Assembly: GCA_021821025.1 (NCBI GenBank)
Contig: JAKACY010000001.1
Location: forward strand, 1 to 35,552
Direction: 5' to 3'
Source: Bacillota bacterium
GTDB taxonomy: Bacteria; Bacillota; Bacilli; Alicyclobacillales; SLC66
DNA: 35,552 bases
This document shows, in pieces, positions 1 through 8,099 of the stretch. Position 1 is the stretch's first letter, and every line of letters starts with the position of its first letter. Below the pieces are notes generated by a model, which was not told the origin of the DNA, did no database searches, and saw only the letters and a program-made list of their open reading frames with translations. The position numbers and the translations under genes were made by a program.

Positions 1-74
1 ATAATCAATGTTTAAAAGCTGTCTTCGGGTGCAAGATCGTTAGAAGTATAAATTGGGGAGATGACAAACAGTCT

Positions 75-779
75 ATGAGGTTATCTGATTTATTTAAACG
101 CAAGGTAGAAAATAAACCCGCAGTCGATGAAAAGCCAATACGCTCATGGAAAGAGGCATTCGCTGAGAGTGGTAACGTCCTTCAGGCGCCTACACCAAAA
201 ATGCCTAAGGGGTTGAAGTTATGCACCCATCTCGATTTGTCTGAGCATATACGAAAAAGATTACAACGATTCCTTGTAGAACATTGGACTGACAGATCCG
301 AATCGTTGGTAGAAGAATTTATCAAAATAGCATCATCAAACGGAGGATATCCTGTCTTTCCAAGGGAAATTGAAATTGAAGTAAGAAACAAGCATGTACA
401 CACTCCGCAAGAGGAATTGGCGAGGAAGAAAACCGCAGAAATTTACATTCGTCACGAAATGTGGCGTTGGAAAGAAAAAGCTCGTTTGATAGAGGGAACT
501 AAACTTGCGGAGCAATTAAATTCTGAATTTTTATTTGTAACTGTTCGAACATGCGAAGATCAACGGGTCTGCGATAAATGCAACCATTTGAATAACGTTT
601 TCTTCATGCCAAACGAAGTTCCTGAAGTGCCGATTCACTGGGACTGTAGATGTTCTTATCAAACAATTTCAGATATAGATCTTATTGATATATGGCCTGT
701 GCACCTAAACGAAAATGGAAAAGTAACAAAACTGACTCGAGTAGAATTTGAAAAGAAGTATTGTTTAAGTGGAGAATAA
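75..779 (+). CDS. MuF / SPP1 gp7-like head-morphogenesis-type protein (orphan copy beside integrase)
   Basis: C-terminus TVRTCEDQRVCDKCNHLNNVFFMPNEVPEVPIHWDCRCSYQ resembles the C-terminal motif of MuF-like proteins and the second copy at 26489-27337 (SEDQRVRDSH...NVWNCRCAPL). Confidence 0.5.
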   Translation: MRLSDLFKRKVENKPAVDEKPIRSWKEAFAESGNVLQAPTPKMPKGLKLCTHLDLSEHIRKRLQRFLVEHWTDRSESLVEEFIKIASSNGGYPVFPREIEIEVRNKHVHTPQEELARKKTAEIYIRHEMWRWKEKARLIEGTKLAEQLNSEFLFVTVRTCEDQRVCDKCNHLNNVFFMPNEVPEVPIHWDCRCSYQTISDIDLIDIWPVHLNENGKVTKLTRVEFEKKYCLSGE

Positions 780-1022
780 TCATTCGTACGGCGACGACAC
801 TTCGAAATATTTTACGATGATAAAGATCGAAAACGCGACGATGAATACAGGTTCAACTGGGATACCCATAAGTTGAAGCTTGTTTAAGCCCGGGATTAAC
901 CCTATCGTATATTCTTGCAAAAGAGATAAAACTCCAAACAACAGCGCATAGGTTGCTGTGATCGAAATGGAATGGAGAATTTTTCGAATCGCGGGATTCA
1001 ATTGTGAAACTTGTTTGTTCAT
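780..1022 (-). CDS. small membrane protein, unknown function
   Basis: 80 aa with two hydrophobic segments; start preceded by GAGGTGAG; stop abuts the stop of 75-779. Confidence 0.5.
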   Translation of the reverse strand: MNKQVSQLNPAIRKILHSISITATYALLFGVLSLLQEYTIGLIPGLNKLQLMGIPVEPVFIVAFSIFIIVKYFEVSSPYE

Positions 1023-1248
1023 TTATCTCACCTCGGTTTTCATGGATAATCAAATCCCGTGAGTTCAGTATAACCCTATTGTATTCACGGTCAACCACCC
1101 ATAATCAATAGCGCCTTATAACTGTGTTTAATACAATCGATCTATAAACGAACATACATTCTTCAAGGGGTGGGGTGATGTCCGCTAACGTACCACCGTC
1201 CCCAACTCAGATTGGGAACGAAAAACACAAAAAAGGGGAATAAATCGT

Positions 1249-2475
1249 ATGGCTAACATCGAAAAACGTGGGGAATCATCTTGGCGCCTGTCGCTTGATG
1301 TGGGGTTTGACGCTAACGGCAAACGCGTCCAACACCGCAAAACAGTTCGCGTTGACGATCCCGACATTCTAAAGTCCAAAAAGAAACTCGAAGCGTATCT
1401 CCAAGCGCAATACGTCGCCTTTCGTGAACAGGTTGAATCTGGCCAGTACATCAAACCGGATCGATCGACGTTCGAGGACTTTGTGGCCGTCTGGAAAGCG
1501 AACTATGCAGACCATAAACTTGGTGCGTACACACGCCGAAATTACAACTACGTGATTACCTCACGTCTTCTGCCCGAATTCGGCCATATGGAGTTGCGCA
1601 AGATCCAGACGATGCATATCGTTGCCTTCTTGACGAAGCTACGTGACCCCGAGAACCGCCAAGATGGACACCATAAGCCTTTATCAACAAACACGCAATT
1701 AAACATCTACAAAACGCTGAAATCCATCCTTGACGCGGCGGTGAAGTGGAAAGTCATCGAGAAGAATCCGATGGATGGCGTGGATCGTCCAGCACCGGAT
1801 AAAGTTGAAAAGAAGGAACTGCGCACGAAAAAAAGATCCTACACACCTGAAGAAGCAGACCAGCTTGTAGTCGCCCTACAAGACGAACCCTTTTCGTGGC
1901 GTATGTATATTCTCGGCTTGATGATCGGTGGTTTTCGCCGTGGCGAACTTTTGGGCTTGGAGTGGCCAGAGGTGGACTTTGAACAAAACGGCCTGCATAT
2001 TAGGAAGCAAATTAGCGTCAACGAAAAAGGACGAGCTGTGGAGGCAGAGTTGAAAACGGAATCTTCGGAAGGTTTCGTTTCGATGCCAGGTTGGTATATG
2101 CGTGATCTTGCACGCTATCGTAAGCAGTGGTTAGAAGATCGTGTGGCCTACGGCGACAAGTGGATCGAGGGCAAGCAATATGTGTTTTGTGGTGACTATG
2201 GAAAAATGCGATATCCAAACACGCCTACCATGTATTGGCATCGATTTCTTGAAAGGCATTCTGAACTTCCATTTATCCGACTCCATGATCTGAGGCACAC
2301 GGCGGCTATGCTACTTCGGGACGAGGGCGTGGATCTTAAAACAATTCAGGAGCGACTTCGGCACTCCAAACTGTCTACCACCGCCGATTTCTATGCGCAC
2401 GAATCCGAAAAAATCAGTCGCCAAGCAGCCGATCATTTAGAACGCTTCGATCCCAAGAAAATCGTCAAACCCTAA
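1249..2475 (+). CDS. int: phage tyrosine recombinase / integrase
   Basis: N-terminal arm-binding/SAM-like region and C-terminal catalytic motifs (GGFRRGELLGLEW, RLHDLRHTAAMLLRDEGVDLKTIQERLRHS, TADFYAH). Confidence 0.95.
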   Translation: MANIEKRGESSWRLSLDVGFDANGKRVQHRKTVRVDDPDILKSKKKLEAYLQAQYVAFREQVESGQYIKPDRSTFEDFVAVWKANYADHKLGAYTRRNYNYVITSRLLPEFGHMELRKIQTMHIVAFLTKLRDPENRQDGHHKPLSTNTQLNIYKTLKSILDAAVKWKVIEKNPMDGVDRPAPDKVEKKELRTKKRSYTPEEADQLVVALQDEPFSWRMYILGLMIGGFRRGELLGLEWPEVDFEQNGLHIRKQISVNEKGRAVEAELKTESSEGFVSMPGWYMRDLARYRKQWLEDRVAYGDKWIEGKQYVFCGDYGKMRYPNTPTMYWHRFLERHSELPFIRLHDLRHTAAMLLRDEGVDLKTIQERLRHSKLSTTADFYAHESEKISRQAADHLERFDPKKIVKP

Positions 2476-2478
2476 ATA

Positions 2479-2498
2479 TGATCCCAAAATGATCCCAA
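2479..2498 (+). repeat. candidate integrase arm-type sites (left pair)
   Basis: TGATCCCAA at 2479-2487 and 2490-2498, 11 bp apart. Confidence 0.6.
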
Positions 2499-2566
2499 TG
2501 CCCATTTTCCGAACGTGCGTTCGCGTTATAAATAAAGAAATAACCTGCATTTCTCAAGGTTTTCGG

Positions 2567-2612
2567 TGGAGCGGGCGATGGGAATCGAACCCACGCTATC
2601 AGCTTGGAAGTT
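2567..2612 (-). other. att core: 3' part of tRNA-Gly(TCC) from anticodon loop to CCA
   Basis: Minus strand CTTCCAAGCTGATAGCGTGGGTTCGATTCCCATCGCCCGCTCCA matches a tRNA-Gly 3' half; the 5' half is absent (replaced by AT-rich sequence). Confidence 0.85.
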
Positions 2613-2643
2613 TGAAAAAAATGTAAATTAATTTTATTATCTA

Positions 2644-2994
2644 TTACGATAAACCGCACCAAATCAAGGTTTTGCACGGTTTTCTTTTAAATTTTTTAGT
2701 AACCACTATTACCCCGCAGTAACCATTTTGATCCCAATATGATCCCAATGGGATCAAGCCACGTTTGGCAACAACGATTGCATCCACGATGCCGTAATCC
2801 GTTAACGAGTAGACAGCGATGCCCAGTGTGTGTTTGGCTGTGGCAAAGGTAGACTCCAGCAGTTGATCCGCATGCTGACCAGCGCGGGTGAAGGCCCATT
2901 GTGCGCTCACAGGATGAGACGTGGTAGTGGCCGCGAATGCCGGCGTAACCGATAGTAGGCTAGCTAGTAACCCGGCAAGTATAAGTTTTCGCAT
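2644..2994 (-). pseudogene. truncated secreted PLD-like (HKD nuclease family) N-terminus
   Basis: Signal peptide plus LLESTFATAKHTLGIAVYSLTDYGIVDAIVVAKRG resembling PLD nuclease N-termini; no HKD motif; translation then reads through the TGATCCCAA repeats. Confidence 0.5.
2729..2748 (+). repeat. candidate integrase arm-type sites (right pair)
   Basis: TGATCCCAA at 2729-2737 and 2740-2748, with the same 11-bp spacing as the left pair. Confidence 0.6.
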
Positions 2995-3018
2995 GGGTAG
3001 TCGTCTTTTTCTCCTTTG

Positions 3019-3474
3019 CTACGGTTCTCTCCAGTCAAGTAGGGTCCACCCCTTCCATGTTTGTACAGGACGCTTTGTCTTGCCTAGCGTGGATCTTTTA
3101 ATCTGCATCAGCCCCGCACGTGCTTGCTCAGGCGTACCCGGTAAAAGATGCGCGTGCGTGCGAAGCCATAAATTAAGATTACGTATCTCATAGAGGTCTC
3201 CGGCCGGTGAAACAATAACCCAGATTAGAGCCTTATGATTAGTCTCAAACGGTCCAGCGATGGGACTCTGTAAGGCTGCCTGCATGCCCAGTTTAAGGTT
3301 CGACGTCTGCCTGCGCAGACTTAATCGCGCTCTTGACGCTTTACTCCACGGGCGTCCTTTCGCGGTCTTTGCCCGCCGTGCGCGCTCTTGTCTGCATTCC
3401 CTCGAACAAGTTATTTTTCGATCACTCGGAGAGCACGTAAATACCGTTTTACAAATCACACATATCCTGTCCAT
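3019..3474 (-). CDS. zinc-ribbon DNA-binding-like phage protein
   Basis: N-terminal CxxC...CxxxC (CVICKTVFTCSPSDRKITCSRECRQER) followed by a basic region. Confidence 0.55.
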   Translation of the reverse strand: MDRICVICKTVFTCSPSDRKITCSRECRQERARRAKTAKGRPWSKASRARLSLRRQTSNLKLGMQAALQSPIAGPFETNHKALIWVIVSPAGDLYEIRNLNLWLRTHAHLLPGTPEQARAGLMQIKRSTLGKTKRPVQTWKGWTLLDWREP

Positions 3475-3510
3475 GACCCCATTTTATCAAATATTTTTCT
3501 CGCCTGTGTG

Positions 3511-3539
3511 TTGACAAAAACAACGGTTTACTGTATGAT
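3511..3539 (+). promoter_or_regulatory. consensus sigma-A promoter
   Basis: TTGACA (3511-3516), 17-nt spacer, TATGAT (3534-3539). Confidence 0.8.
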
Positions 3540-3566
3540 AAAGACATCAAAGAGAGGATCGACGAA

Positions 3567-3911
3567 ATGAAAACCTACGAATTTGTTACTGCTAAAGGAA
3601 CTGCGGCAAGTGTCATCGCCGATGAGACCACGATTGAACGCAAGGACGATTGGGGCGATGTGTACTCCAGCAAGACCGAGACCAGGATCGTCGCAGTTGT
3701 AGTCAATGGTACACGCTGTGAAGCGACACGCGGACGTGTTCAAGGGATGGACGGCGCCAACTTTAAGTTTGGTGGCAAACAAGCGTTCCTGCCGGTGCCG
3801 AAGAACATTATGGACGAAATCTTCAGCGCGCCGAAGTCAAGTGAAGTCAGTGCGAAACTCGATGCTGAGCTGGCCGCTTTTAATCGCTATATGGATAACG
3901 AGAATAACTGA
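3567..3911 (+). CDS. hypothetical protein (cassette gene 1)
   Basis: Downstream of the sigma-A promoter; GAGAGGA ribosome-binding site; opposite to the late operon. Confidence 0.65.
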   Translation: MKTYEFVTAKGTAASVIADETTIERKDDWGDVYSSKTETRIVAVVVNGTRCEATRGRVQGMDGANFKFGGKQAFLPVPKNIMDEIFSAPKSSEVSAKLDAELAAFNRYMDNENN

Positions 3912-3926
3912 GGAGGAGGGAAATCG

Positions 3927-4388
3927 ATGATCGAAGCGATTTACGTCCATAACAACGGGTGGGACGCCATTGTCCTGCAGGACGGCAGTTGGTTGCAGGT
4001 GGAGTCCGAAGATTTCCAAGCATATATCGCTGAAGACGCCGAAAAGTGGTTATATAATTGGCACGGCAATTATCAATGGGAAGCGTCCGATGTTTGGGAA
4101 AGTGCCAAATCGATGGGTGCTATCATCGCGTTTTACGAGGATGGGAATTTGGTGATCCGCGAACCTGCAGTCTGGGAACGCCGTGTTGAATATTGGATGG
4201 GACGCGAAATCGTAGGCGTTGCTGAAGCGGCCAAAATCCTCGGATGGGATAAGCGGAAGCTGAGCACCTATCTCCAGCGTGGCGTTTTCCCGGCACCATT
4301 GCAACGGCTTGCGAGTGGCCCGATATGGACGCGGGCAATGATTGAAGAATTTGCGAAAACAAAAACAGCCCCCACTCGTGATGAGTGA
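3927..4388 (+). CDS. hypothetical protein with C-terminal HTH (AlpA/MerR-like) domain (cassette gene 2)
   Basis: GGAGGAGGG ribosome-binding site; C-terminus VAEAAKILGWDKRKLSTYLQRGVFPAPLQRLASGPIWTRAMIEEFAK resembles a winged-HTH excisionase/AlpA-like domain. Confidence 0.6.
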   Translation: MIEAIYVHNNGWDAIVLQDGSWLQVESEDFQAYIAEDAEKWLYNWHGNYQWEASDVWESAKSMGAIIAFYEDGNLVIREPAVWERRVEYWMGREIVGVAEAAKILGWDKRKLSTYLQRGVFPAPLQRLASGPIWTRAMIEEFAKTKTAPTRDE

Positions 4389-4392
4389 GGGC
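4361..4392 (-). terminator. rho-independent terminator of the late operon
   Basis: Minus strand GCCCTCACTC-ATCAC-GAGTGGGGGC followed by TGTTTTTGTTTT; 10-bp stem with one mismatch. Confidence 0.7.
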
Positions 4393-4494
4393 TTGCACGG
4401 GGTACAATGGTCCGCATCGTTGAGAGGCGTTGTACGCTCTATTGCGCCGAGTATAGCATATAGCTGCGGATTACGCTACCAAGTTAGTACCAAG

Positions 4495-4899
4495 TTACGC
4501 CTTTGCACTCGCCTTGTTCGCCACCACAGCCTGCTCCACGAGTGACCCGATCACTTGTGGCACGTTACCGATCACGTTACTGCCAAGTTGAATCAACGCC
4601 GCGCCTTGCGCTTGTACGGCCTTCACCGCATCCGCTTTGACCTGAGCCGCTAATTCCGGCGTCCACTTCCCTGTCGCCTTAGCATCGGACACGACAGACT
4701 GATTAAAACTACTCACCACACCATCGGCAATTCTTCCCAAACCATTTAAAACGGTAGTAGCGAGTTGCGCTTGTTGCACGTTTGTGTGGTGTGTTAACCA
4801 CATTTTAGCTTTTGGCAACGCATAAGCCACCACACCAGTTACTACGGCTGTAAGCAATCCCGCTAATCCCTGCACAATTTGCGTTTCGAGTCCGTTCAT
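4495..4899 (-). CDS. holin (phage LL-H-type superfamily)
   Basis: Start MNGLETQIVQGLAGLLTAVVTGVVAYALP, overlapping the endolysin stop as ATGA; N-terminal TM helix and long helical tail. Confidence 0.7.
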   Translation of the reverse strand: MNGLETQIVQGLAGLLTAVVTGVVAYALPKAKMWLTHHTNVQQAQLATTVLNGLGRIADGVVSSFNQSVVSDAKATGKWTPELAAQVKADAVKAVQAQGAALIQLGSNVIGNVPQVIGSLVEQAVVANKASAKA

Positions 4900-5531
4900 C
4901 GTTTCATCAGCCTCCGAATGATTGATTTTTTCACCTTTTGTTCGCTCCACGCGCCGAAATTCGCAACGCGCGTTTCGTCCGCATCAATGCCCAGCCCGGC
5001 TACCATGAGGTTTACTTCGTTCTGGTAAACATCTGCACGATCGAAGAGTTGACCGTTTGACCATGCAATCGTCTGCCAAAGGAAATCAGGGCGAATAGCA
5101 GAGTCGAACAGTTTTTGCACCGTATGGATGCCGCCGTAGACGCCTAAACGGTAGGAACCTAGATTCTTCCGTACCCCTTCGAAATAACGGAAAATCGCAA
5201 GAAAGTCCTGCTCCTGCGCGTCAAAGTCGACCGTAAAGTAAATCGCTGTATGCAGCGGTTGACGAAGCCACACAGCCTCCTTCACTGCATTTCTAGCATC
5301 TCGTAAGCCTTGTGCATAGGTGAAGTAACCAATATGCGTTGGGTTCAGCTCAAAGATGCTCACGATGGATAAACCTTCTTTGTGAAGCGCGCATACTTCG
5401 ATCGGCGTTAATCCATTGGGCAAACGTAACGTCTTAGCGCCAAGATAGCGACACGCCGTTTCGTAACCGTCTTTCTTGAGTGCTTGCGCTGTTTGCTGTG
5501 TTACGGGCGAATAACTGTCAAATGCCTTCAT
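4896..5531 (-). CDS. endolysin, DUF1906 / Rv2525c-like glycoside-hydrolase-like domain
   Basis: FDSYSPVTQQTAQALKKDGYETACRYLG...IYFTVDFDAQEQD...YRLGVYGG...LWQTIAWSNG pattern. Confidence 0.75.
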   Translation of the reverse strand: MKAFDSYSPVTQQTAQALKKDGYETACRYLGAKTLRLPNGLTPIEVCALHKEGLSIVSIFELNPTHIGYFTYAQGLRDARNAVKEAVWLRQPLHTAIYFTVDFDAQEQDFLAIFRYFEGVRKNLGSYRLGVYGGIHTVQKLFDSAIRPDFLWQTIAWSNGQLFDRADVYQNEVNLMVAGLGIDADETRVANFGAWSEQKVKKSIIRRLMKR

Positions 5532-5995
5532 ACTTCGTCACTTCCTTCCAAAATGTCGATGCCATCCTTGGCAACCGATTGGCTGAACCATAGCGGGGCG
5601 GTTGTATCGTGGATGCCGATACCCGACGCTCGGTGATGTTTCATGCACAAAATCACGAGATTTCGTATGTCATCGGGAGACTTGACATCGCAACCCTGTA
5701 ATTTCTTGCTGTATCCGTAGAAGTCGAAGACGCCAAGATCAAATACCCTCTGCATTTTCGATCCATCTGCATCATTCCACTCCGACCACTCGCATAAGAA
5801 ATGGTGAGCTTCTAGCGGATGTGGCGACGGTGGCAGATTAAGCAATTCGCAGACGAAGCAACCATGCCTGTCCGTTATAATTAACTGCTTGCGGTTACGT
5901 TCGAACTCTGCACTTGCTGATCGTTGCTCATGTTCAGGATCTTCGACAATTTCTGTGAAGGTATGTTTCGTCTCATGTGCTTTCACGTTGCTCAT
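5528..5995 (-). CDS. HNH-like protein in lysis module
   Basis: CFVCELL...LEAHHFLCEW...NLVILCMKHHRASGIGIHDT resembles an HNH zinc-binding scaffold. Confidence 0.5.
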   Translation of the reverse strand: MSNVKAHETKHTFTEIVEDPEHEQRSASAEFERNRKQLIITDRHGCFVCELLNLPPSPHPLEAHHFLCEWSEWNDADGSKMQRVFDLGVFDFYGYSKKLQGCDVKSPDDIRNLVILCMKHHRASGIGIHDTTAPLWFSQSVAKDGIDILEGSDEV

Positions 5996-6357
5996 ACATC
6001 GCCTCCTCTCAGCATTTCTATGATCTCATTAAGCTTGGTGTCGCGGGCTTTGTCCGACTCGGCTTTCTCAGCGTGCATCTGCCGAATCTCAGCTAGCTCA
6101 GCCATCACACGGTCATGCGTGTCACCTAACACACGTTCTGTTCGGTCACCTTGCTTGTTGGCAACAAGAGCCAACACAGGAAGCGCTACAGACTGAAACA
6201 GAATAGACACGCCCCACAGTAGCCATCCCTGCACGTTCGCAGGAGGGTCCACGATAGCCCCTACCACGTCGATCAGCAGGAGTAGCCAAAACAAAAGCAT
6301 CGTCGCCATAAACGATGCTAGTTTGTCTGCTATCCAATCGTTGAAACGTTTCACCAT
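5992..6357 (-). CDS. membrane protein with coiled-coil tail, possible second holin-like protein
   Basis: Start MVKRFND overlaps the upstream stop as ATGGTGA; two TM segments then a charged helix. Confidence 0.55.
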   Translation of the reverse strand: MVKRFNDWIADKLASFMATMLLFWLLLLIDVVGAIVDPPANVQGWLLWGVSILFQSVALPVLALVANKQGDRTERVLGDTHDRVMAELAEIRQMHAEKAESDKARDTKLNEIIEMLRGGDV

Positions 6358-6662
6358 TTCACACTCCTTGCTAACAGACCTAGCAGAAATGCCGCTAACA
6401 TGACAGCACCCGTCACCTGATATTGCCAACGTTGCATCTTAGCCGTCTGCGATTCTACCTTGTCGGTACGATCATGAAGATCCTTTAGCTCATCGCGTAA
6501 CGTGCTAATCCGCAAGTCCATGCTCTCTTTACTGGGATAGCGGTCGTCTAGCTTGTCCATGATTTTTTCGAGGGTATTTTTCACTTCCGCCATCCCCTCC
6601 TTGAGATAAATAATAGATTCCTCAAGCGAGGAAATTCTTTCTTCTGGCGATTTCTGCATCAC
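6351..6662 (-). CDS. XhlA-like hemolysin/lysis accessory protein
   Basis: Long coiled coil then a C-terminal TM segment (YQVTGAVMLAAFLLGLLARSVKW). Confidence 0.65.
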   Translation of the reverse strand: MMQKSPEERISSLEESIIYLKEGMAEVKNTLEKIMDKLDDRYPSKESMDLRISTLRDELKDLHDRTDKVESQTAKMQRWQYQVTGAVMLAAFLLGLLARSVKW

Positions 6663-7219
6663 CTTCCCCCTCCAAACTGGCCCCGATACTCCAACGCCCC
6701 ATATATCGGTATGTCTTCAGGCGCACAATTGCGCAACGCTGCAATCTTTTCACTCGCCGCCTGATAGCAGTCATAGCATTGTAGCGAGCAGATGATCGAT
6801 CGTTTCATTTCAAAGGGCATCTTCAACCCCGTCAGGAGGCGTACAAACTGTACAAAGATGTCACCGTAGGAGTAACGCCAATGAGTACGCCAGAACGCAT
6901 TAGCACGATGCACCACGTCCTCGCGCTGTTGCGCTGTTAAAGACATGGCCCACACATCCGCCACGTCTTCGTATTTCGCCGCATTGCTTCTAACCACGCC
7001 GCGTCCCAAAGCTTCCGACACATAGCAAAGCCCCGTATCCTCCGTGGGATCGGGGCCGAGATAGACGCAACAATGCGAGTAGATAGGTACGTGGTCTGGA
7101 GGTTTTTTGTGCTCACGTAGCAACCCTAAACCTTCTACGGTGTCGATAGCCGATCCGACTACTGATGGTGCATAGCACATAAGGATGTCACCTGGTAACG
7201 GTTGATAAGCCATCGTCAT
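6659..7219 (-). CDS. YiiX / NlpC-P60-like papain-fold protein
   Basis: PGDILMCYAP...YSHCCVYLG...SEALGRGVVRS...CSLQCYDCYQAAS. Confidence 0.6.
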   Translation of the reverse strand: MTMAYQPLPGDILMCYAPSVVGSAIDTVEGLGLLREHKKPPDHVPIYSHCCVYLGPDPTEDTGLCYVSEALGRGVVRSNAAKYEDVADVWAMSLTAQQREDVVHRANAFWRTHWRYSYGDIFVQFVRLLTGLKMPFEMKRSIICSLQCYDCYQAASEKIAALRNCAPEDIPIYGALEYRGQFGGGR

Positions 7220-7225
7220 ACCCCC

Positions 7226-7456
7226 CTAATTAATAAACCCTTGAGCTTTCCACGCATCAAAGTACACTTGCCATCCTGCCTTGGCTTGCGTCGTTGCGGA
7301 TAATCCGGCGTACGTATAAGGCCCGCTTCCGAACATAGTTTGAAACGTAGTTACAGGCACGGTGACACTACCGCCATTGTCATGTGATTCGAGTTCGTAT
7401 ACTTGCTGTTCACCTGTTGGCGTGTAGATCGTTTTTAGTAGACTATCCAGCATCAT
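7226..7456 (-). CDS. hypothetical small phage protein
   Basis: ORF in tight operon context (ATGA-type overlap with the neighbour). Confidence 0.5.
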   Translation of the reverse strand: MMLDSLLKTIYTPTGEQQVYELESHDNGGSVTVPVTTFQTMFGSGPYTYAGLSATTQAKAGWQVYFDAWKAQGFIN

Positions 7457-8022
7457 GCTACCCCCAAAGATATGCCGTTGATCGTCAATGCGGCTGTGTT
7501 GCTTGCATCAGCTTCGATAGAGTAATACACATCGGATGTGTAGATGCCACTATTGCCACCGTTGGTGTTGTTCAGCACCGGATTAAAGCCTTGGTAGCTT
7601 CCCGACGACGCATAAGTATATACTTGCTTATTCGTCAACTTCGTTGTTGCCACGTAAATCCAAGATTGTGCCGTGCTCGTTCCAAGCCCTGAAACATCTT
7701 GAAACCCAATCATTGTACGATTGCCAAGCAGATTAATCGACGGTGAGTTGTACGTTGCACCTGCCGCAAGGGAGATGTTAGCGGACGGCCCAACAAGCAA
7801 TACTTCACCGAGACTCGGCAAAACACCGAGCGGGACCGGAATTTGGCTTTCCTCGATCAGTTGTTGTGCTGTGGCAGGATCAACCACGCTAATCTGACCA
7901 TTCGCAAGTCCCGTTGTGTACGCGGCGGTTCCGTCGTCAATTAATTGTGGCACGACGCTGATCGTCACTCCACTAAGGGTAACGGGTGATCCGGTTGTGC
8001 TTCTTACGTATACTTCTGCCAT
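7453..8022 (-). CDS. hypothetical virion-associated protein
   Basis: Beta-rich Gly/Ser/Thr-rich sequence between fibre genes and lysis genes. Confidence 0.55.
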   Translation of the reverse strand: MAEVYVRSTTGSPVTLSGVTISVVPQLIDDGTAAYTTGLANGQISVVDPATAQQLIEESQIPVPLGVLPSLGEVLLVGPSANISLAAGATYNSPSINLLGNRTMIGFQDVSGLGTSTAQSWIYVATTKLTNKQVYTYASSGSYQGFNPVLNNTNGGNSGIYTSDVYYSIEADASNTAALTINGISLGVA

Positions 8023-8099
8023 TATTGTTTAGCCTCCTCTGGGCATAAAAATAGACGCTCATCGCGCCGTGTGAGATTACCCGCTGTTCTGTTGCTCGT

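Noticed and set aside
2567-2612. Functional tRNA-Gly gene
   Set aside because: Only the anticodon loop to CCA end is present; the D-arm and 5' acceptor strand are missing.
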